64,000 nt of DNA, taken from contig NZ_CP118632.1 of the NCBI RefSeq assembly GCF_028993615.1, positions 3,844,001 through 3,908,000 of the forward strand. Reading direction: 5' to 3'. Position 1 is the stretch's first letter, and each line of letters opens with the position of its first letter. Below are positions 25,630 to 36,529 of the stretch, piece after piece. The position numbers and the translations under genes were made by a program. The DNA comes from Herbaspirillum sp. WKF16. Lineage in GTDB: Bacteria > Pseudomonadota > Gammaproteobacteria > Burkholderiales > Burkholderiaceae_D. The notes under the pieces were generated by a model, which worked only from the letters and a program-made list of their open reading frames with translations, was not told the origin of the DNA and did not search any database.

Positions 25630-26774
25630 CGCCTGATCTCGGCGTCGATTGGGATGCCTGCATCAACCTGATGCTGCGCGCCATGCAGCTGCTCCAGCAA
25701 GGAGCGCTGCAATTGCTATCGCTGCTGGGCCTGGCCGCCGACGTCGACGGCCAGCCGGCCTGGCCGTTCGCGCTGCGCCTGTCGGGCGAGGTGATGCTGA
25801 TCGACCGCAACGTGGCGCGCGCGCTGCTGGCGGCGCTGGGCTACACCGGCGCGGCGCTGTTGCTGGCGGCATGGGCCCTGGCCTGGCGGCGGGCGCGCGC
25901 GCCGCTGTTCATTGCCGCCATCGCCCTGGCGCTGTTGACGCCCTGGCCGCAGCGCGAGCTGCTCACGGCGCAGGCCGCGCCGACCACCTTCCACACCTCC
26001 CCCACCGGCTTCTCCGCCGCCGCCATCGTGCGCGGCGAAGAGGTCTACCGCCAGCAGTGCATCGCCTGCCACGGCGCCGACGGCCGCGGCAACACGCCGC
26101 TGGCGCTGTCGCTGCCGGTGGCGCCGCCCAACCTCTCCAGCGGTTTGCTGTGGCGCCGCTTCGACGGCGACGTCTATTGGAGCCTGCGGCATGGCAAGGG
26201 CGCCATGCCCGGCTTCGGCAGCAAGCTCAGCGTGGCCGACAGCTGGGCGTTGATCGACTACATGAAGGCCAACGCCGCCGGCGTCGGCATCGCCGATACC
26301 GGCGCCTGGCCGCGCCCGGTGGCGCTGCCCGACCTGGCGCTGGCCTGCCGCCATTCGGCCGCGGCAAGCACCGGCCAATGGCGCGGCCAGCGCATCCGCC
26401 TGGTGGTGGGACAAGGCGGCCGCGCCGCCACCGAAGACCCGCGCCTGCAAAGCGTGCGGCTGGGCAAGCCCGGCGGCGACGCGGTGGGCGACATCGACTG
26501 CGCCAGCGCCGATGCCGACAGCCTGCGCGCCATTGCCATCATCACCGCCACCCCGGCCGACAAGCTGGCCGGCGTCGAACTGCTGGCCGACCGCGACGGT
26601 TGGCTGCGCGCCCGCAGCAACGGAGGCGCCTGGTCGCAGGGCGACATGCTGTGCCGCTCGCCGATCGCACCGGCGCAGGCCGCCCCGAGCGCCGCGGGCG
26701 CAGGTATCGACCAGCTGATCGCGGCCATGGACGCCGATCCGGTGCGCTTCATCAAGGGCGGCTTCGTGCACTGA
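25623..26774 (+). CDS. Membrane-anchored c-type cytochrome
   Basis: A 383-aa protein with about two to three N-terminal hydrophobic segments (residues 18-36, 62-82 and 90-105) and one haem-binding CIACH motif in VYRQQCIACHGADGRGNTPLALSLP (about 140-160). The distal methionine is probably in KGAMPGFGSKLS. The C-terminal 160 residues have no clear family. The start is uncertain: TTG at 25623 overlaps the ATPase by seven bases; ATG at 25671 is an alternative that shortens the leader. Being locked into an ABC-importer operon is unusual. It could accept electrons from oxidation of the imported compound (inference). Confidence 0.8.
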
Positions 26775-26914
26775 GGCTGCTTTCCCGAAGCTCATCTTCA
26801 GCACCTCTTGCACCGGCGTCGGCGGCGGCGCACCGCAAGTCGCGCCGCCGGCCGACATACCGCCGCGCTCGCCGCCCCTACGATGGGCGGAGTCCAGCAT
26901 GGCGGAGGCCCACA

Positions 26915-27775
<861 letters not shown>

Positions 27776-27965
27776 GCGCCAAGCTCTTCTTCAGGCTATC
27801 TGACCGGGGGTAGCGGCGGCGTCCTATGGGCGGCGCCCTGAGGGCCGCCTATGCTGTCGTCTCCCATGCGCGGCGTCGCGCATTTCCTCCGCAGCTCCCC
27901 ATTGTCGTCCCCCATTTTTCATCCCAGCCAGCCTCCCAGTGCAGCACCTGATACGAGAGTCCGCC

Positions 27966-30389
27966 ATGCCGACCAAGAAATCCCCCGCAGCAAAGAAATC
28001 CCCCGCCTCCGCCAAGACCGCCGCGCCGGGTTCCGGCTCAGTGCTCTCCACCGTCTCGGGGCCGGCCGACGGCAAGCCGGGATTCTCGGCGGGCCAGCAT
28101 TCGCCGTCGGTATTGCTGGCCAAGATCGCCGGCTCCAACGCCGTGGCCGCCGCACAGCCGTACAACCCCAACAAGCCCGGCGAGATCGGCCTGCAAAACG
28201 CCGTCGCGCCCGAAGGCTTCACCGTGGAGGCGCCCGACCCGGTAGTGCGCTCCAGCACCGTGAGCGAGAGCCATGCCTCGGCCAAGACCGGCGCCGGCAG
28301 CCCGGTGCCCGGCGGCAATGCGCTGGCCGACTCGCTGGACCGCGTGCGCGCCGACGATGACGGCCAGGCGCTGACCAGCAACCAGGGCGTGCCCGTGGCC
28401 GACAACCAGAATTCGCTGAAGATCGGCCTGCGCGGACCTACCGCGATGGAAGACTTCCTGCTGCGGGAGAAGATCACCCACTTCGACCACGAGCGCATCC
28501 CCGAACGCGTGGTGCATGCGCGCGGATCCGCCGCCCACGGCTACTTCGAGTGCTACAAGGCGCTGACCGACCTGACCTGCGCCGCGCCCTTCGCCGAGGA
28601 CGGCAAGCGCACGCCGGTGTTCACGCGCTTTTCCACGGTCGCCGGCGGCGCCGGCTCGGCCGACACGGTGCGCGACGTGCGCGGCTTCGCCGTCAAGTTC
28701 TACACCGACCAGGGCAACTGGGACCTGGTGGGCAACAACATCCCCGTCTTCTTCATCCAGGATGCGATGAAGTTTCCCGACCTGGTGCACGCGCTCAAGC
28801 CGGAGCCTCACTTCGGCATGCCGCAGGCCTCCAGCGCGCACGACACTTTCTGGGACTTCGTCTCGCTCATGCCGGAATCGACCCACATGCTGCTGTGGCA
28901 GATGTCGGATCGCGCCATCCCGCGCAGCTACCGCACCATGCAGGGTTTCGGCGTGCATACCTTCCGGCTGGTGAATGCCGACGGCAAGTCGGTGTTCTGC
29001 AAGTTCCACTGGACGCCCGTGGCCGGCACGCACTCGCTGATCTGGGACGAGGCGGTCAAGATCGCCGGCGCCGACCCGGACTACCACCGGCGCGACCTGT
29101 GGGAAGCCATCGAAGCCGGCGCCGCGCCGGAATGGGAGCTCGGCCTGCAGGTCTTCTCGGAAGACGAAGCCGACGGCCTGCCCTTCGACGTGCTCGATCC
29201 GACCAAGATCGTGCCGGAAGAACTGGTGCCGCTGGTGCCGGTCGGCCGCATGGTGCTGGACCGCAATCCCGACAACTTCTTCGCCGAGACCGAGCAGGTG
29301 GCCTTCTGCACCGCGCACATCGTGCCGGGCATCGACTTCACCAACGACCCGCTGCTGCAAGGGCGCATCCATTCCTACCTGGACACCCAGATCAGCCGCC
29401 TGGGCGGGGTCAACTTCCACGAGCTGCCGATCAATTCGCCGCTGCGCGCCGTGCACAACAACCAGCGCGACGGCATGCACCGGCAGACGCTGAACCGGGG
29501 CCGCGTGGCCTACGAACCGAATTCGCTGGGCGGCGGCTGCCCGTTCCAGGCCGGCGCGGCCGGCTTCCACAGCTTCCCGCAGACGGAGGAAGGCGACAAG
29601 ATCCGCGCCAAGCCGGAGAAATTCGCCGACCATTACTCGCAGGCGCTGCTGTTCTGGAAAAGCCAGACGCCGGCTGAACAGCTGCACATCGTCAACGCCT
29701 TCCGCTTCGAACTGACGCGCGTGCAGACGCCGGCCGTGCGCCAGCGCGTGGTGTCGCTGCTGGTCAATGTCGACCCCTTGCTGGCCGAACAGGTGGCGCA
29801 AGGATTGGGCATCGCTGTGCCGGAAGCGGCGCCGTCGCAGGCGACCACGCCCACCGAATACCCGGCCTCGCCGGCCTTGTCGCTGACGGCCTATCCAGGC
29901 CAGACCGGAGTGGCGACCAAGCGCGTGGCGTTGCTGGTGGCGGATGGCGTGGATGGCGGCGCCATCACCGAGATCTACGAACAGCTGTTGCAGCTGGGCG
30001 CCGTGCCGCGCCTGGTCGGGCAGAAGCTGGGCGCCGTCACCGGCGCCGACGGCGCCGCGCTGCAGGTGGAGATCACGCTGTCGGCCGCGCCTTCGGCGCT
30101 GTACGACGCGGTAGTGATTGCCGACGGCGAAGAGGCCTCGATGCTATTGGCCGCCGATCCGCTGGTGGCTGAATTCATGCGCGACCAGTATCGCCATTGC
30201 AAGCCGATCCTGGCGCTGGGCAGCGCCACGGCAGTCATCGACAAGGCGGAACTGCCGGCGGCGCTGCCCAGCGGCGACGACGACTTCTCATTGGCGGTGG
30301 GCGATGCCGATCAGTTGGCCGAGTTGCTGCCGCAATTCATCGAGGCGTTGGGCGGGCAACGCGAGCTGGGAAGGGAGACGCAGGCCTGA
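27966..30389 (+). CDS. katE: Catalase HPII (large-subunit monofunctional catalase)
   Basis: An 807-aa large-subunit catalase. The catalytic His is in [15 protein letters not shown], the catalytic Asn region is [16 protein letters not shown], and the proximal haem tyrosine is in [16 protein letters not shown]. The C-terminal part (about 655-800: [39 protein letters not shown]) is the DJ-1/PfpI-like domain of HPII enzymes. An N-terminal Lys/Ala/Pro-rich tail ([19 protein letters not shown]) is longer than in E. coli KatE (753 aa). ATG at 27966 is chosen for GAGAG six bases upstream; an in-frame GTG at 27939 is weaker. Breaks down H2O2, typically in stationary phase. Confidence 0.96.
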   Translation: MPTKKSPAAKKSPASAKTAAPGSGSVLSTVSGPADGKPGFSAGQHSPSVLLAKIAGSNAVAAAQPYNPNKPGEIGLQNAVAPEGFTVEAPDPVVRSSTVSESHASAKTGAGSPVPGGNALADSLDRVRADDDGQALTSNQGVPVADNQNSLKIGLRGPTAMEDFLLREKITHFDHERIPERVVHARGSAAHGYFECYKALTDLTCAAPFAEDGKRTPVFTRFSTVAGGAGSADTVRDVRGFAVKFYTDQGNWDLVGNNIPVFFIQDAMKFPDLVHALKPEPHFGMPQASSAHDTFWDFVSLMPESTHMLLWQMSDRAIPRSYRTMQGFGVHTFRLVNADGKSVFCKFHWTPVAGTHSLIWDEAVKIAGADPDYHRRDLWEAIEAGAAPEWELGLQVFSEDEADGLPFDVLDPTKIVPEELVPLVPVGRMVLDRNPDNFFAETEQVAFCTAHIVPGIDFTNDPLLQGRIHSYLDTQISRLGGVNFHELPINSPLRAVHNNQRDGMHRQTLNRGRVAYEPNSLGGGCPFQAGAAGFHSFPQTEEGDKIRAKPEKFADHYSQALLFWKSQTPAEQLHIVNAFRFELTRVQTPAVRQRVVSLLVNVDPLLAEQVAQGLGIAVPEAAPSQATTPTEYPASPALSLTAYPGQTGVATKRVALLVADGVDGGAITEIYEQLLQLGAVPRLVGQKLGAVTGADGAALQVEITLSAAPSALYDAVVIADGEEASMLLAADPLVAEFMRDQYRHCKPILALGSATAVIDKAELPAALPSGDDDFSLAVGDADQLAELLPQFIEALGGQRELGRETQA

Positions 30390-30412
30390 CAATGTGAGGC
30401 TTGTCAGGCCTG
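30381..30412. terminator. 11-bp inverted repeat between convergent genes
   Basis: CAGGCCTGACA and TGTCAGGCCTG flank an 11-base loop and span the stop codons of katE and the convergent small gene. There is no T-run on either side, so this may be a transcript-end hairpin rather than a full intrinsic terminator. Confidence 0.55.
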
Positions 30413-30637
30413 CAATGCGGGCAAGTACGCGTCGACGGTCTTGCGGGCCCAGGCCAGGCCTGCGGCCTGCAGCTCGGCGAAATCCTCATAGCGGCCCTGC
30501 TTGTCCCGCCACGCCGGCCAGGCCGGCTTCCACAGCGGCTTGATCTGCACGGCCAGGTGCCAGCCGTCGAGCATCTCGAAGCCGACGATGCTGATCTCGT
30601 GGTCGCGGTAGCGGCAGGTGTGGGTGAGGGATTGCAT
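30404..30637 (-). CDS. Small protein of unknown function (77 aa)
   Basis: Begins MQSLTHTCRYRDHEISIVGFEM and continues DGWHLAVQIKPLWKPAWPAWRDKQGRYEDFAELQAAGLAWARKTVDAYLPALQA. Tryptophan-rich, with no signal peptide or membrane segment; the likely fold is a small alpha/beta protein. Support for coding: GGAAA at a proper distance before ATG 30637, a stop placed inside the shared hairpin with katE, and a balanced composition that does not look like a shadow frame. An upstream ATG at 30682 would add 15 residues. No family recognised. Confidence 0.6.
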   Translation of the reverse strand: MQSLTHTCRYRDHEISIVGFEMLDGWHLAVQIKPLWKPAWPAWRDKQGRYEDFAELQAAGLAWARKTVDAYLPALQA

Positions 30638-30804
30638 GAACTTTTCCGAATGGAAATCTTCCCCAAGTATAGTGCACTGCAAAATAAAATCGATAGGCGG
30701 GAAGACAACTCCCCTGCCGCGGGGAAATCAGGAATCGCCCGATAGCTCATCGGCAAGGGAAGGTTCAACATCGGCTCACCGATCACCTTTCGCGAGCGCC
30801 GACC

Positions 30805-31164
30805 ATGAACAAGACCGCACTGATTGCCGCCTCCCGCCCCGAAGAACGCCGGGCCCTGACCGAATGGCTGGCCTTTAACGATATCGACACCAAGACCGTG
30901 CCCAGCGGGCAAAGCGCCATCGAGCTGATGACCCAGGGCCAGCCCGACCTGGTGCTGGCGCAGGTGTCCATGGACGACATGAGCGGCCTGCGGCTGGCGC
31001 ATTACCTGAAGGCGCACGCCGGCTTCAGCAAGGTGCCGGTGATCCTGCTGTGCCGTGATGAGCGAGAACTGAAACTGGTGGACGGCCAATGGCGGGCCTT
31101 TATCTTCGAGGCGCCGCTCAGCGCCGCGCTGATCTCCGAATTGAAGCGGGAACTGGTCAACTGA
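30805..31164 (+). CDS. Degenerate (pseudo-) receiver domain protein
   Basis: A 119-aa single-domain protein with the length and rhythm of a CheY-like receiver, but the phosphorylation residues are replaced. The first-strand acidic pair is AS (TALIAASRPEE), the phospho-acceptor Asp is Gln (DLVLAQVSMDDMSG), the Thr/Ser position is Cys (VILLCRDE) and the conserved Lys is Glu (FIFEAPLS). It should therefore not be phosphorylated in the normal way and may act as a constitutive protein-binding module. ATG at 30805 is the first in frame. Followed directly by an intrinsic terminator, so it is a single-gene unit. Confidence 0.8.
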   Translation: MNKTALIAASRPEERRALTEWLAFNDIDTKTVPSGQSAIELMTQGQPDLVLAQVSMDDMSGLRLAHYLKAHAGFSKVPVILLCRDERELKLVDGQWRAFIFEAPLSAALISELKRELVN

Positions 31165-31183
31165 ACACGGCTGGCCGGCAGTG

Positions 31184-31214
31184 AAAAAAAGGCGGACGCA
31201 TGTCCGCCTTTTTC
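31184..31214. terminator. Intrinsic terminator, bidirectional
   Basis: Hairpin GGCGGAC-GCAT-GTCCGCC with an A-run on one side and a TTTTTC run on the other. It serves the receiver gene on the plus strand and, through the A-run, the convergent 839-aa lipoprotein gene on the minus strand. Confidence 0.9.
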
Positions 31215-31228
31215 ATTGCTTGCGCGCC

Positions 31229-33748
31229 TTAAGCAGGACGCCTGCGGCGCCGGTAGCGGGCGATGCCGCCCGCGCCGGCCAACACCGCCGCCAGCAGGAG
31301 CGCGGCCGACGCCGCGCGGTGCCGCGCCACCCAAGTCCGCGCCCCGCGCCAGGCCTGCACATAGGGGAAGCGGGCGGCGGCGGCGAAGTCGGGCTCCACG
31401 CAGTTCTGGCCGAAGTCCACCGAGAACGGCACGGCGGCGCCCTGCTTCACATAGCGGCGGTACAGCTCGCTGGAACGCTGGGCGTCGTAGAACACGAAGT
31501 TGACGCCCTGGCACAGCGCGGCGGCGAAGGCCTGCGAGCGCGGCGGCAATTCGTCGGCGGCCTTGGCGGCGTAGTCGGCGGCGATGTCGCGGTAGTGGAA
31601 GCGCTTGTAGGGTCGTGCCTCGCTGGCGGCGTAGCGCTTGCGTTCTTCCGCGGTGATGAAGGGGCCGGCCAGGTCGGCCTCGGCGCGCCCTTGCGCGGTG
31701 GCCGGGCGCGGCTTGCCGCCGTTGCCGGCATCATAGTAGACCGAGCCGTCGCGGCCGGCGCCGTAGGTGTAGCCGCCGCCGTAGACGGCGTAATCCGGTC
31801 CCTGTTCGTAACCCATGATTTCCATGCCCTGGCGGCGCGCGATAAGCGCCGCGCGGTACCAGCCCTCGGCCCGCGCGGTGGAGCGCCAGCCGTGCGCGGC
31901 GCGCTCCAGCGCCTCGCCGTATTCGCGCGCCTTGGCGCGCGTGCGCCAGCTTACCGGCGTCTCCGCGCCGCTCTCGTAGCTGCTCTCGACAAAACGCTCG
32001 TCGCGCTCGTCGGGGAAGTAAGGCAGCGCTTCCTGCACCCGACCTTCGCGCACCAGCCTGCGCGCCAGCAACTGGCGCAGGCGGTCGTCGGCGCTGGGCG
32101 GCGACAGGCTCATGGCGGCGTAGCGCGCCGCCATCGGCCCCTGTTCCTTCCTGGTCGCTTTCGCCACGGCCTCGGGCGCCGGCATCGGCGAGGCGGGGAC
32201 GCGCGCATCGATGTAGGCCTTGAGCTCGTCGGCGGTCAGCACGCGCTCGGCGACATAGGACATGTCGTTGCCGTAGTTGCCGAAGGACGAATAGTAGTTG
32301 CCGTCTTGTCGCGCACTGGCGCGGGCGGCGCGGCGCAGTTGGTCGAGCGCTTCCACGTACTGGCCGCGCGACAGCGTGAGCACGCCTTGCTCGGCCATCA
32401 GCAGGCCGGCGCTGTTGGGCTCCAGGCTGGCGTCGGCCTTGGGAAAACCTTGCGCGGCCCGGGCATAGGCCTGCGCCGCGGCCTCGCTGTCGCCGCGCCG
32501 CAGCGCCAGCTTGGCGCGCACCCACCAGGCTAGCGCGCTCTCCTGTTTCTGCGCCAATGTGTGCGCCAGCTCGTAGCGTCCGGTGCGGTAGGCCAGCGCG
32601 GCGATGCGGTCGGCGCCGGGGGCGTTCTCCAGGCTGCGCCGCCGCAGCGCGTCCACCAGGTTGGCCAGGATCGGATTGGGCGTCACCCCGGCGCCGCCGC
32701 GCGCCGCGTCGGCATAGCCGGAGGCGCCGCTGGTGGCGGCGCCGGCGTCATAGGTATAGGCGCTGCCGTCCTGGCCGCTGACGACGTCGCCCATGCGCGC
32801 CAGGGCAAAGGCGACCAGCAACCGCTGCGCCACCGGGTCGTCGACCAGGGCGACGGCGCTGCCGGCGTCCATCAGCGCGCGCGAGGCGATCGCCTGCAGC
32901 GATGACAGCGCGTTGGCCGAGCCGCGCGCGGCCTGCTCGGCGTAGAGGCGGATGGCCCGCTTCAGGTCGGCCGGCGCGATGCCGTCCACGCAGCCCCCTT
33001 CGTTGAAATCGTTCCAGCCGCATTGCGCGCCGTCCGTGCCGGTGAGGTAGAGCCGCGCCTGCTCGCCGTAGCTGGCCACGGCCAGGCCGAGGGGATCGGC
33101 GGCGCCGGCCAGCGCCAGGGCGCGCGCCTTCTCGTAGGCGGCGATGGCTTGCCTGCGCTCGGCGCCGGCGTCGCGGCCGGCGGCGCCGATGTTGCCGGCA
33201 TGCAGCCGGCCCAGCATGTAGGCGGCCCAGACGGCGCGCTCGGCGCCCTGTTGCGGCGGCAGCGCCAGCACCGCCTCGAACCGCCCGCGCGCGCGTTCGA
33301 ACAGTTCGACCGGCGGCGGTCCCTGGCCGTCGCCTTGCGCCGCGCGGTAATCCTGGGCGCCGGCGGTGTAGAGCCGCACTGCCGGCGGCAGGCCGTTGCC
33401 GGCAGCGTAGGCGGCGTCGCCGTCGGCCTGGGCGCGCATGGCCTTGAGCAAGGCGAAGCGGGCATCGTCCAGCGCGCCCTTCTCGCGCATGCGCATGGAA
33501 TTGGGATCGTCCTCGCGCTGGCCTTCGTAGGTGAGGCCTTCGTCGGCTTGCAGCTGGTCGCCCGGCGCGACCAAATGGGCTGCCTCCCAGGCGAAGGAAT
33601 TGGCGGGCGTATTTTTCAGCGCGCCGGCGCGGTCGTCCAGCAGTTGCAGCGGGAAGTCGGGACCGCAGGCCACCACCGTGGCCGCGCCGATGACGATGAA
33701 GCCGCCCAGCGCGCAGGCGATTCGGGAGGTCTTGCCGAGCTTGTTCAT
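31229..33748 (-). CDS. Large TPR-like lipoprotein of unknown function (839 aa)
   Basis: The N-terminus MNKLGKTSRIACALGGFIVIGAATVVAC is a lipoprotein-type signal. The body is rich in Ala-helix pairs typical of TPR/Sel1-like repeats (for example AAYMLGRLHAGNIGAAGRD around 185 and WVRAKLALRRGDSEAAAQAYARAAQGFPKAD around 450), and a C-terminal hydrophobic segment ends in RRRRRP. A lipid anchor at one end and a membrane helix with basic tail at the other is an odd topology. It starts 37 bp after the DUF3142 lipoprotein gene, so the two are probably one operon. No known function; an envelope scaffold is a guess. Confidence 0.8.
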   Translation of the reverse strand: MNKLGKTSRIACALGGFIVIGAATVVACGPDFPLQLLDDRAGALKNTPANSFAWEAAHLVAPGDQLQADEGLTYEGQREDDPNSMRMREKGALDDARFALLKAMRAQADGDAAYAAGNGLPPAVRLYTAGAQDYRAAQGDGQGPPPVELFERARGRFEAVLALPPQQGAERAVWAAYMLGRLHAGNIGAAGRDAGAERRQAIAAYEKARALALAGAADPLGLAVASYGEQARLYLTGTDGAQCGWNDFNEGGCVDGIAPADLKRAIRLYAEQAARGSANALSSLQAIASRALMDAGSAVALVDDPVAQRLLVAFALARMGDVVSGQDGSAYTYDAGAATSGASGYADAARGGAGVTPNPILANLVDALRRRSLENAPGADRIAALAYRTGRYELAHTLAQKQESALAWWVRAKLALRRGDSEAAAQAYARAAQGFPKADASLEPNSAGLLMAEQGVLTLSRGQYVEALDQLRRAARASARQDGNYYSSFGNYGNDMSYVAERVLTADELKAYIDARVPASPMPAPEAVAKATRKEQGPMAARYAAMSLSPPSADDRLRQLLARRLVREGRVQEALPYFPDERDERFVESSYESGAETPVSWRTRAKAREYGEALERAAHGWRSTARAEGWYRAALIARRQGMEIMGYEQGPDYAVYGGGYTYGAGRDGSVYYDAGNGGKPRPATAQGRAEADLAGPFITAEERKRYAASEARPYKRFHYRDIAADYAAKAADELPPRSQAFAAALCQGVNFVFYDAQRSSELYRRYVKQGAAVPFSVDFGQNCVEPDFAAAARFPYVQAWRGARTWVARHRAASAALLLAAVLAGAGGIARYRRRRRPA

Positions 33749-33785
33749 TCAGGATCCGATCTGTGGAAACGACCTATGGTGCGAT

Positions 33786-35048
33786 CTAAGAAGCGGTGTC
33801 GCCGCGCCCGCGCACGCCGTCCCGGCAGCGCAGCCAGCCGATGCGGCGGCTGGCGCCGGCGCGCAGCAGGCCGGCCTGGGTCAGGCGCAGGTAGCTGCCC
33901 TGGGCGTCGCTGTCCAGGGTGTAGCCGTTGATGCCGTCGCCCGCGGCATTGCCAGCGTCGTTGCCGTTACCGCAGGCGGCGTCGATGCGGATGCGCGCGG
34001 GCAGCGGCGCATCGGCGCCGCCGGCGTTGTCCAGCACGATCTCACGCAACGCGCCGCCGGCTTCGCCGGTGCTGGCGCCGGCGAAGCGCACTTCCAACCT
34101 TTCCTGCAGCGGACGGCGCTCCAGCACCGCCAGCCAGGTCGACAGGCTCCAGGCGCGACGATCATCGCCGGTAGGCAGGCGGAACCAGGCGATGCCGGCC
34201 AGGCCTTTGGGCGGATCGCGTTCGATGCCGGCCACGAATCGCGCCAGCTGGCGCGGTTGCGCCACCAGCTCGCTGGCGACGCCGCCGGCCAGCGCCGGGC
34301 GCTCGCTCTCGACCGCGGCGATGCCGCCGTTGCCGTCCCACACCACGCGCGAGCCGTAGGCCGGCAAGGCCACGTGCCAGGGCTTGCGGGTGCGTTGGGC
34401 GAATTGCGCCATCCACTGTTGCGCGCGTTCCGGATCGAACAGGCCCTGGCGCGGATCGAGCACGGCATGCACCTGCAGCGTGGCCTCGTCGGCGGTGGCC
34501 AGCAATGCCTCCAGGCGCGGGCTGGCAAGCCAGGTAGGCAAGGCGGTGATGGTGAGCGCGGTGGCGCCCAGCGCCGGCTTCAGGCGCGCGAGGAAGGCCG
34601 CGTATTCGGGCAGCCTGGCGGTCGGGCAGTCGTAGTCGATTTCCAGCGCGGCCGGCGCCAGGCCGCCGCGGCGCCAGGCGTCCAGCCGCTCCAGGATATG
34701 CGCCTCGATGGCGCCGGCGTCGAAGCGCGCCAGCTGGCCGTTGATGCGCACCGTCATCAGCAGCGGCTTGCCGGCGCCGGCCAGTTGCGCGCTGTCGGGC
34801 GTGACGTCGATCCAGCGGCCGGAGACGCCCAGTTCGGCGGCCAGCACATGCCAGCGCGCGACCTGGGCGTTGGAAGCCGCCAGCGCCGCGCGCAGCGCCG
34901 GGGTCCACTGGCGCTGCCAGATGTAGACGTCCTGCGGCAACGCGGCGCGCGGCGCGGGTTCGCGCGAGCAGGCCGTCAGCAGCAAGGCGCAGGCGAACAG
35001 GAAGACGCTGAGCAAGCGCCGACGCGCAGGCGCCGGCGTGGCGATCAT
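33786..35048 (-). CDS. DUF3142 family lipoprotein
   Basis: About 420 aa. The signal MIATPAPARRRLLSVFLFACALLLTAC ends in a lipobox, followed by VYIWQRQWTPALRAALAAS and ALEIDYDCPTARLPEYAAFLARLK, which look like the DUF3142 family (a TIM-barrel-like group of unknown activity). EIDYDCP around residue 140 and later GIAWFRLPTGDD are likely active-centre strands. Start uncertain: ATG at 35048 or 35069 both give a lipoprotein signal, and neither has a strong ribosome site. Upstream partner of the 839-aa lipoprotein (37-bp gap). Family assignment is from recalled sequence pattern only. Confidence 0.75.
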   Translation of the reverse strand: MIATPAPARRRLLSVFLFACALLLTACSREPAPRAALPQDVYIWQRQWTPALRAALAASNAQVARWHVLAAELGVSGRWIDVTPDSAQLAGAGKPLLMTVRINGQLARFDAGAIEAHILERLDAWRRGGLAPAALEIDYDCPTARLPEYAAFLARLKPALGATALTITALPTWLASPRLEALLATADEATLQVHAVLDPRQGLFDPERAQQWMAQFAQRTRKPWHVALPAYGSRVVWDGNGGIAAVESERPALAGGVASELVAQPRQLARFVAGIERDPPKGLAGIAWFRLPTGDDRRAWSLSTWLAVLERRPLQERLEVRFAGASTGEAGGALREIVLDNAGGADAPLPARIRIDAACGNGNDAGNAAGDGINGYTLDSDAQGSYLRLTQAGLLRAGASRRIGWLRCRDGVRGRGDTAS

Positions 35049-35147
35049 GGAATGAATGGCGGGCGGCATGGACGGCGTCGTTGGCGCGGCGGATGGATCA
35101 ATGGGGCCCTGCGTTTTGGAGCGCATTGTACGCGAGCCGGACGCCGA

Positions 35148-35190
35148 AAAGCGCAACGCCCGGAGCCGCGTCGCGGTCTCCGGGCGTTGC
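35148..35190 (-). terminator. Intrinsic terminator of the MFS transporter gene
   Basis: A 13-bp perfect stem (GCAACGCCCGGAG / CTCCGGGCGTTGC, 35153-35190) with a further CCGCG/CGCGG-type pairing inside, followed on the minus strand by GCTTTTCGG. It lies 22 bp downstream of the MFS stop. Confidence 0.85.
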
Positions 35191-35212
35191 CTGAAGCGGG
35201 TCGTGAAAGGAC

Positions 35213-36529
35213 TCAGCCGCGCGCCTGGTAACCCCTGCTGCTCATCGGCACGAAGGCCAGCAGCACGCCCAGGATGGACAGCGCGATCACGTAGTGCGCG
35301 GGGCCCTGGGTATCGACCTTGATCCACAGCGAGATCAGCACCGGCGTCAGGCCGCCGAACACGGCATAGGCCATGTTGTAGGCGAAGGACAGGCCGGTGA
35401 AGCGCACCGGCGGCGGGAAGGCGCGGGTCGAGACGATCGGCGTCAAGGCGATGCTGCCCACGAACAGGCCCACCAGCGCGTAGCCCCACACCAGCGACTC
35501 CGGCGAGCCGGGCAGCTGGCCGAAGAACCAGTAGGTGGACAGGCCCAGGCCGCCCCAGCCGATGATCATGCAGGCGCGGGTGCCGATGCGGTCGCTGAGC
35601 CAGCCGATGGCCAGGCAGCCGATGGTGAGCATCAGCGTGCCGGCGCAGTTGGCTTGCATCACCAGCTTGGCCGGCAGGTGGTGCACGGTCTGCAGGTAGG
35701 ACGGCACCATCAGGATCACCACCACGATCGCGCCCGACAGGCACCAGGTCATGCCGGCGGTCAGCGCGCAGGCGGCGCGGTGTTCGCGCAGCACGGTCTT
35801 GAGCGGCAGCTCCCTGGCCTGGGCGCGGCGCGCGGCCAGTTCGCGGAACACCGGAGTCTCTTCCAGGTAGCGGCGCAGGTAGACCGACACCAGGCCGAAC
35901 ACGCCGCCCAGGATGAACGGAACGCGCCAGGCGTAGCCGGTGACCTCGGCCGGCTCGAACGCGCTGTTGATGAAGATGCCCATCAGCGAACCCAGCAGGA
36001 TGCCGCCGGTGATGCCGGCGGTCAGCGAGCCCACGCCGAAGGAGTAGCGGTTGGCCGGCACGTGCTCGGCCACGAACACCCAGGCGCCCGGCATCTCGCC
36101 GCCGATCGCCGCGCCCTGCAGCGTGCGCATCAGCAGCAGCAGGACGGGCGCGGCCACGCCGATGCTGGCGTAGGTCGGCAGCAGGCCGATCACCAGCGTG
36201 GGCACCGCCATCAGGAAGATGGACAGCGTAAACATGCGCTTGCGGCCGATGATGTCGCCGTAGTGGGCGATGATGATGCCGCCCACCGGACGCGCCAGGT
36301 AGCCGGCGGCGAAGATGCCGAAGGTCTGCAGCATGCGCAGCCACTCGGGCATGTCGGCCGGGAAGAACAGCTTGCCGACCACCGCCGCGAAGAACACGTA
36401 GATGACGAAGTCGTAGAACTCCAGCGTGCCGCCCAGGGCGGACAGGCCGAGCGTCTTGTAGTCGGAGGAAGTGAGGGGACGATGCTGGGACTCGTTGAGC
36501 GCCCCGGTGAAATCAGCGGAAGTGGTCAT
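35213..36529 (-). CDS. MFS transporter, metabolite:H+ symporter (MHS) family
   Basis: A 438-aa protein with 12 membrane segments. MHS/MFS signatures: LEFYDFVIYVFFA (first helix), GIFAAGYLARPVGGIIIAHYGDIIGRKRMF (loop 2-3) and RTLQGAAIGGEMPGAWVFVAEHVPANR. Relatives carry citrate, alpha-ketoglutarate, proline/betaine or shikimate with protons; the substrate cannot be fixed here. ATG at 36529 opens a short cytosolic tail before helix 1. Single-gene unit with its own terminator; the upstream gap of about 430 bp separates it from the response-regulator gene. Confidence 0.93.
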   Translation of the reverse strand: MTTSADFTGALNESQHRPLTSSDYKTLGLSALGGTLEFYDFVIYVFFAAVVGKLFFPADMPEWLRMLQTFGIFAAGYLARPVGGIIIAHYGDIIGRKRMFTLSIFLMAVPTLVIGLLPTYASIGVAAPVLLLLMRTLQGAAIGGEMPGAWVFVAEHVPANRYSFGVGSLTAGITGGILLGSLMGIFINSAFEPAEVTGYAWRVPFILGGVFGLVSVYLRRYLEETPVFRELAARRAQARELPLKTVLREHRAACALTAGMTWCLSGAIVVVILMVPSYLQTVHHLPAKLVMQANCAGTLMLTIGCLAIGWLSDRIGTRACMIIGWGGLGLSTYWFFGQLPGSPESLVWGYALVGLFVGSIALTPIVSTRAFPPPVRFTGLSFAYNMAYAVFGGLTPVLISLWIKVDTQGPAHYVIALSILGVLLAFVPMSSRGYQARG

